A stretch of 64,000 bases of DNA. Source: Palsa-504 sp963808615. Its GTDB lineage: Bacteria > Actinomycetota > Actinomycetes > Streptosporangiales > Streptosporangiaceae. Below the pieces are notes generated by a model. The model made no database searches, had not been told where the DNA came from, and saw only the letters and a program-made list of their open reading frames with translations. Positions within the stretch are counted from its first letter, which is position 1. Each line of letters opens with the position of its first letter. The DNA lies in the NCBI GenBank assembly GCA_963808615.1, contig CAWEGV010000012.1, forward strand, positions 1,641,887 through 1,705,886. The letters are read 5' to 3'. Positions 61,289-64,000 of the stretch are shown in pieces. The position numbers and the translations under genes are program-made.

Positions 61289-62932
61289 GTGCCCGGCGGC
61301 TTCGACACGGTACTCGTGGTCGACTTCGGCGCCCAGTACGCCCAGCTCATCGCCAGGCGCGTGCGCGAGTGCCACGTCTACTCCGAGATCGTCCCCGCCA
61401 CGATGCCCGTCGAGGAGATGCTGGCCAGGCAGCCGAAGGCCATCATCTTGTCCGGCGGTCCGTCCTCCGTCTACGCCGAGGGCGCCCCGCCCGCGCCGCC
61501 CGGCCTGTTCCAGTCCGGCCTCCCCGTCCTGGGCATCTGCTATGGCTTCCAGCTCATGGTCTCCGAACTAGGCGGGACCGTCGAGCGCACCGGCATGGCC
61601 GAATACGGCCGAACGGTGCTAGCCCGGGGGGACGATCCCCCCCAGACCCCCCCTGATCACGGGGGGGCTACCCGCCCCCCCGTCCCCCCCTCGGCCCCCC
61701 CTTCGGGGGGAGGGGGGATTCTTCTGGCTGGCACGCCCGCGAGCCAGCAAGTGTGGATGTCGCACGGCGACACCTGCACGGCGGCCCCGCCGGGCTTCGC
61801 GGTGACCGCGCGGACCCAGGCCACCCCGGCCGCGGCGATCGAGGATCCCGGCCGTGGCCTGTTCGGCGTCCAGTTCCACCCCGAGGTGGTGCACACCGAG
61901 TACGGCGCCCGCATCCTGTCCCATTTCCTCGAGCTGGCCGGCTGCCGCCCGTCCTGGACCATGCTGAACATCGTCGAGGACCTCCTCGAGGCGATCCGCG
62001 AGCAGGTCGGCGGCGGTCGGGCGATCTGCGGGCTGTCCGGCGGCGTGGACTCAGCGGTCGCCGCCGCGCTGGTCCAGCGGGCCATCGGCGACCGGCTCAC
62101 CTGCGTCTTCGTCGATCACGGCCTGCTCCGCAAGGGTGAGGTCGAGCAGGTGGAGCAGGACTTCGTAGCCGCCACCGGCGTGCACCTCAAGGTGGCGAAC
62201 GAGGCCGCGGCGTTCCTGTCCGCGCTGGCCGGGGTGACCGACCCGGAGCACAAGCGCAAGGTCATCGGCCGCGAGTTCATCCGGGCCTTCGAGCGCGCGG
62301 CCCGGGAGATCACCACCGAGGCCGGCCAGCACGGCGAGGCGTGCGAGTTCCTGGTCCAGGGCACGCTGTACCCGGACGTGGTGGAGTCGGGCGGCGGCTC
62401 CGGCACCGCGAACATCAAGTCACACCACAACGTGGGCGGGCTGCCCGATGACCTGAAGTTCCGCCTGGTCGAGCCGCTGCGCGCGCTGTTCAAGGACGAG
62501 GTGCGCCGAGTGGGGGAAGAACTCGGCCTGCCGCACGCGATCGTCCGCCGCCAGCCGTTCCCCGGCCCAGGTCTGGCCATCAGGATCGTCGGCGAGGTCA
62601 CCGCGGAGCGGCTCGCCGTGCTTCGTGAAGCCGACGCCATCGTGCGCGAGGAGATGTCGGCCGCCGGGCTGGACACCGCCGTCTGGCAGTGCCCGGTGGT
62701 GCTGCTGGCCGACGTGCGCTCGGTGGGCGTGCAAGGCGACGGCCGCAGCTACGGCCATCCGCTCGTGCTCCGTCCGGTGACCAGCGAGGACGCGATGACC
62801 GCCGACTGGGCGCGGCTGCCCGCCGACCTCCTGGCCAGGATCTCCACCCGGGTCACCAACGAGGTCCCCGAGGTCAACCGCGTGGTTCTCGACGTCACCA
62901 GCAAGCCCCCCGCCACGATCGAATGGGAATGA
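61289..62932 (+). CDS. guaA: GMP synthase (glutamine-hydrolysing)
   Basis: Converts XMP to GMP using glutamine and ATP. The 547-residue protein has an N-terminal glutaminase with Cys84 (LGICYGFQLM), His197 and Glu199 (GVQFHPEVVHTE), the ATP pyrophosphatase loop AICGLSGGVDSAVAAALV, and the C-terminal dimer domain ending NRVVLDVTSKPPATIEWE. GTG start after AGGAAGG. Residues about 112-143, between YGRTVL and ILLAGTPASQQVWMSHGD, are a Gly/Pro insert of about 30 residues from repeat copy C; relatives have a short turn there, and it explains most of the excess over the usual 515-525 residues. Confidence 0.96.
   Translation: MPGGFDTVLVVDFGAQYAQLIARRVRECHVYSEIVPATMPVEEMLARQPKAIILSGGPSSVYAEGAPPAPPGLFQSGLPVLGICYGFQLMVSELGGTVERTGMAEYGRTVLARGDDPPQTPPDHGGATRPPVPPSAPPSGGGGILLAGTPASQQVWMSHGDTCTAAPPGFAVTARTQATPAAAIEDPGRGLFGVQFHPEVVHTEYGARILSHFLELAGCRPSWTMLNIVEDLLEAIREQVGGGRAICGLSGGVDSAVAAALVQRAIGDRLTCVFVDHGLLRKGEVEQVEQDFVAATGVHLKVANEAAAFLSALAGVTDPEHKRKVIGREFIRAFERAAREITTEAGQHGEACEFLVQGTLYPDVVESGGGSGTANIKSHHNVGGLPDDLKFRLVEPLRALFKDEVRRVGEELGLPHAIVRRQPFPGPGLAIRIVGEVTAERLAVLREADAIVREEMSAAGLDTAVWQCPVVLLADVRSVGVQGDGRSYGHPLVLRPVTSEDAMTADWARLPADLLARISTRVTNEVPEVNRVVLDVTSKPPATIEWE
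61616..61720 (+). repeat. G-run/C-run palindromic repeat, copy C (in guaA)
   Basis: The longest copy. It starts GTGCTAGCCCGGGGGG, has hairpin 1 (GGGGGGA/TCCCCCC around CGA) and hairpin 2 (ACGGGGGGGC/GCCCCCCCGT around TACCC), then an extra GGCCCCCCCTTCGGGGGG-type stem. Read in frame as RGDDPPQTPPDHGGATRPPV, it is homologous to the thrB insert. Confidence 0.85.
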
Positions 62933-63152
62933 ATTCCGAACGGCCCCTGATGCGTGCCCTCGGCCCCGGGAGCCGCCCCGAGAGCCGCCCCAAATGCCGT
63001 GAATGTGAGTTATGTCATACGCGTTCCTGAGGCGTTTCAGCCACTGACGTGACGCTCGTTCGGCATGGTGGTGGGCCATCAGCAGTCGACGTGCGCGACG
63101 GTCGCCTCCGTGACCGGTGCCCTGACCCTGCCTCGCGCGTCGGCCGCGGCCC
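62933..63152 (+). other. Intergenic region after guaA
   Basis: No gene is seen. It contains ATTCCGAACGG just after the guaA stop and an AT-richer stretch (GTGAGTTATGTCATACG near 63007) that may hold a promoter for the gene to the right. Confidence 0.4.
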
Positions 63153-64000
63153 GTGACGACGCGGGTCGGCCTCCGTACGACAGCGGAGCGCAAGCTGCCA
63201 GAACGACCAAGGACTCAAGCTTGTCCAGCCCCCGAGCCCGCCACCGCAAGTCGAGCCGTCCCGCAGCCCGACCAGGCCCATCCACCGCACCTGGCCGCCC
63301 CGCAGCCCGCCCCGGCCTGTCCGCCACGTCGAGCCGTCCCTCAGCCCGGTCGGCCCTGTCCGCCACGTCGAGCCGTGCCGCAGCCCTGTCCGCCGCGCCG
63401 AGCCGTCCCGCAGTCCGCCCAGTCCTGCCCGCCGCGCCGAGCCGTCCCGCAGCGCCCAGTCCTGCCCGCCACGTCGAGCCGTGCCGCAGCCCTGTCCGCC
63501 GCGCCGAGCCGTCCCGCAGCCCGCCCAGTCCTGCCCGCCGCGCCGAGCCGTCCCGCAGCCCGCCCAGTCCCGTCCGCCGCGCCGAGCCGCTCCGCGGTCC
63601 CGTCAGGCCGGGCCCGGCACCGCAAGCCGCCGCAAATCGTCCCCTCCGCCCCCCGGCCCGCCGCGGCTTCCCCGGCCGCCCCGCCGGCCGCAGCTACCTC
63701 CGCCCGGCCCGCCGCGCCGAGGCGGCACCGCAAGCCATCCGCGCTGCAGGGCAGGCCGGCCAAGGCGACCGCGGTGACCGCGCTGGCGGTCACCGCGGCG
63801 GCCGCAGGCGCGGTAACCCACTGGTCCCTCGGGACCTCCGGGCACCCGCCAGCGGCCCGGGCCAGCGCAACGAGCATGCACCCTGGTGCCGCCGCCCGCC
63901 AGCCCGCTGGAGCCGGTCTCCCCGAGGCATCGGCCACTGCGCTGACGGATCAGCAGCCGGCCATCCTCTTCCACCCCGACTTCACCCTGAACACCACCTC
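63153..64000 (+). CDS. Repeat-rich Pro/Ala protein with a membrane or signal segment (partial)
   Basis: The frame is open to the window edge. The first part is low-complexity Pro/Arg/Ala sequence from a 36-39 bp tandem repeat. It is followed by the basic patch RRHRKPSALQGRPAK, a hydrophobic segment ATAVTALAVTAAAAGAVTHW, and a Thr/Ala/Pro stretch leading to PAILFHPDFTLNTT. This looks like an anchored or exported wall protein whose functional domain lies beyond the edge. GTG 63153 and GTG 63375 are possible starts; neither has a ribosome site. The opposite strand is also open here, so the call is tentative. Confidence 0.35.
   Translation, partial: MTTRVGLRTTAERKLPERPRTQACPAPEPATASRAVPQPDQAHPPHLAAPQPAPACPPRRAVPQPGRPCPPRRAVPQPCPPRRAVPQSAQSCPPRRAVPQRPVLPATSSRAAALSAAPSRPAARPVLPAAPSRPAARPVPSAAPSRSAVPSGRARHRKPPQIVPSAPRPAAASPAAPPAAATSARPAAPRRHRKPSALQGRPAKATAVTALAVTAAAAGAVTHWSLGTSGHPPAARASATSMHPGAAARQPAGAGLPEASATALTDQQPAILFHPDFTLNTT
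63345..63600. repeat. Imperfect 36-39 bp tandem repeat
   Basis: About six units containing GCCGAGCCGTCCCGCAGCCC and GCCCAGTCCTGCCCGCC. Units differ in length by amounts that are not always multiples of 3 (a short unit near 63450), so the same repeat is read in two frames along the gene. Confidence 0.75.

Overview
The window is chromosomal DNA of a high-GC actinobacterium. Supporting evidence: very strong G/C third-position bias, frequent GTG starts and 4-base ATGA/GTGA overlaps, and signature actinobacterial genes (nrtL, a Rho with an Arg/Asp/Gly-rich insert, DUF2550 next to atpC, NucS, DUF5709, DUF3017, the complete GlgE pathway). The gene order lysA-hom-thrC-thrB-rho-rpmE-prfA-prmC-Sua5-GPT-atp is that of Streptomyces and Streptosporangiales. 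A Streptosporangiales-like organism is my best guess; the species cannot be named from this.

Layout. 1-3.5 kb: the right end of an integrated mobile element (VirD4/TraG-like coupling protein, unknown protein, excisionase, tyrosine integrase) that stops at a tRNA-Arg(CCG), the likely attachment site. 3.6-11 kb: response regulator, nrtL, and lysine/threonine biosynthesis (lysA, hom, thrC, thrB). 11-18 kb: rho, rpmE, prfA, prmC, threonylcarbamoyl-AMP synthase and a lipid-linked sugar-phosphate transferase. 18.5-27 kb: complete F1Fo ATP synthase operon with two small AtpI/AtpZ-type genes in front. 27-38.7 kb: mixed metabolic and housekeeping genes (corrinoid adenosyltransferase, GMC oxidoreductase, aldehyde dehydrogenase, two apparently frameshifted genes, NucS, hydrolase, SDR). 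38.7-49 kb: glgB, mak, treS, glgE and the divergent glgP, which together turn trehalose into branched alpha-glucan through maltose-1-phosphate and degrade it by phosphorolysis. 49-53 kb: enoyl-CoA hydratase, Ser/Thr kinase and FHA protein. 53-60 kb: DUF3017/isocitrate dehydrogenase, malate dehydrogenase, M20 amidohydrolase, galK, galE. 60-64 kb: CNNM/CBS protein, guaA and an unfinished repeat-rich Pro/Ala gene.

The most unusual signal is a family of short G-run/C-run repeats (about 70-105 bp) seen five times. Three copies sit in frame inside the housekeeping genes lysA, thrB and guaA, one makes up the C-terminus of the AtpZ-like protein, and one lies between mak and treS. All share a GGGGGGACG(A/G)-type motif, and most carry a second strong hairpin with a T(G/A)CCC loop whose stem shows a compensatory change between copies. 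This looks like a palindromic element that spreads into protein-coding genes, comparable in principle to the Rickettsia palindromic elements. I know no description of it in this type of organism.

Other notable points: a stop-free reading frame joining the DUF3017 membrane domain to isocitrate dehydrogenase, with a further tail running into mdh across two phased palindromes; a 60-residue repeat tail on ATP synthase alpha; two +1 frameshifts within 2.1 kb; an FHA gene without a usual start codon; an IS200/IS605-like end fused to the lysA stop; and several tandem repeats at gene ends.
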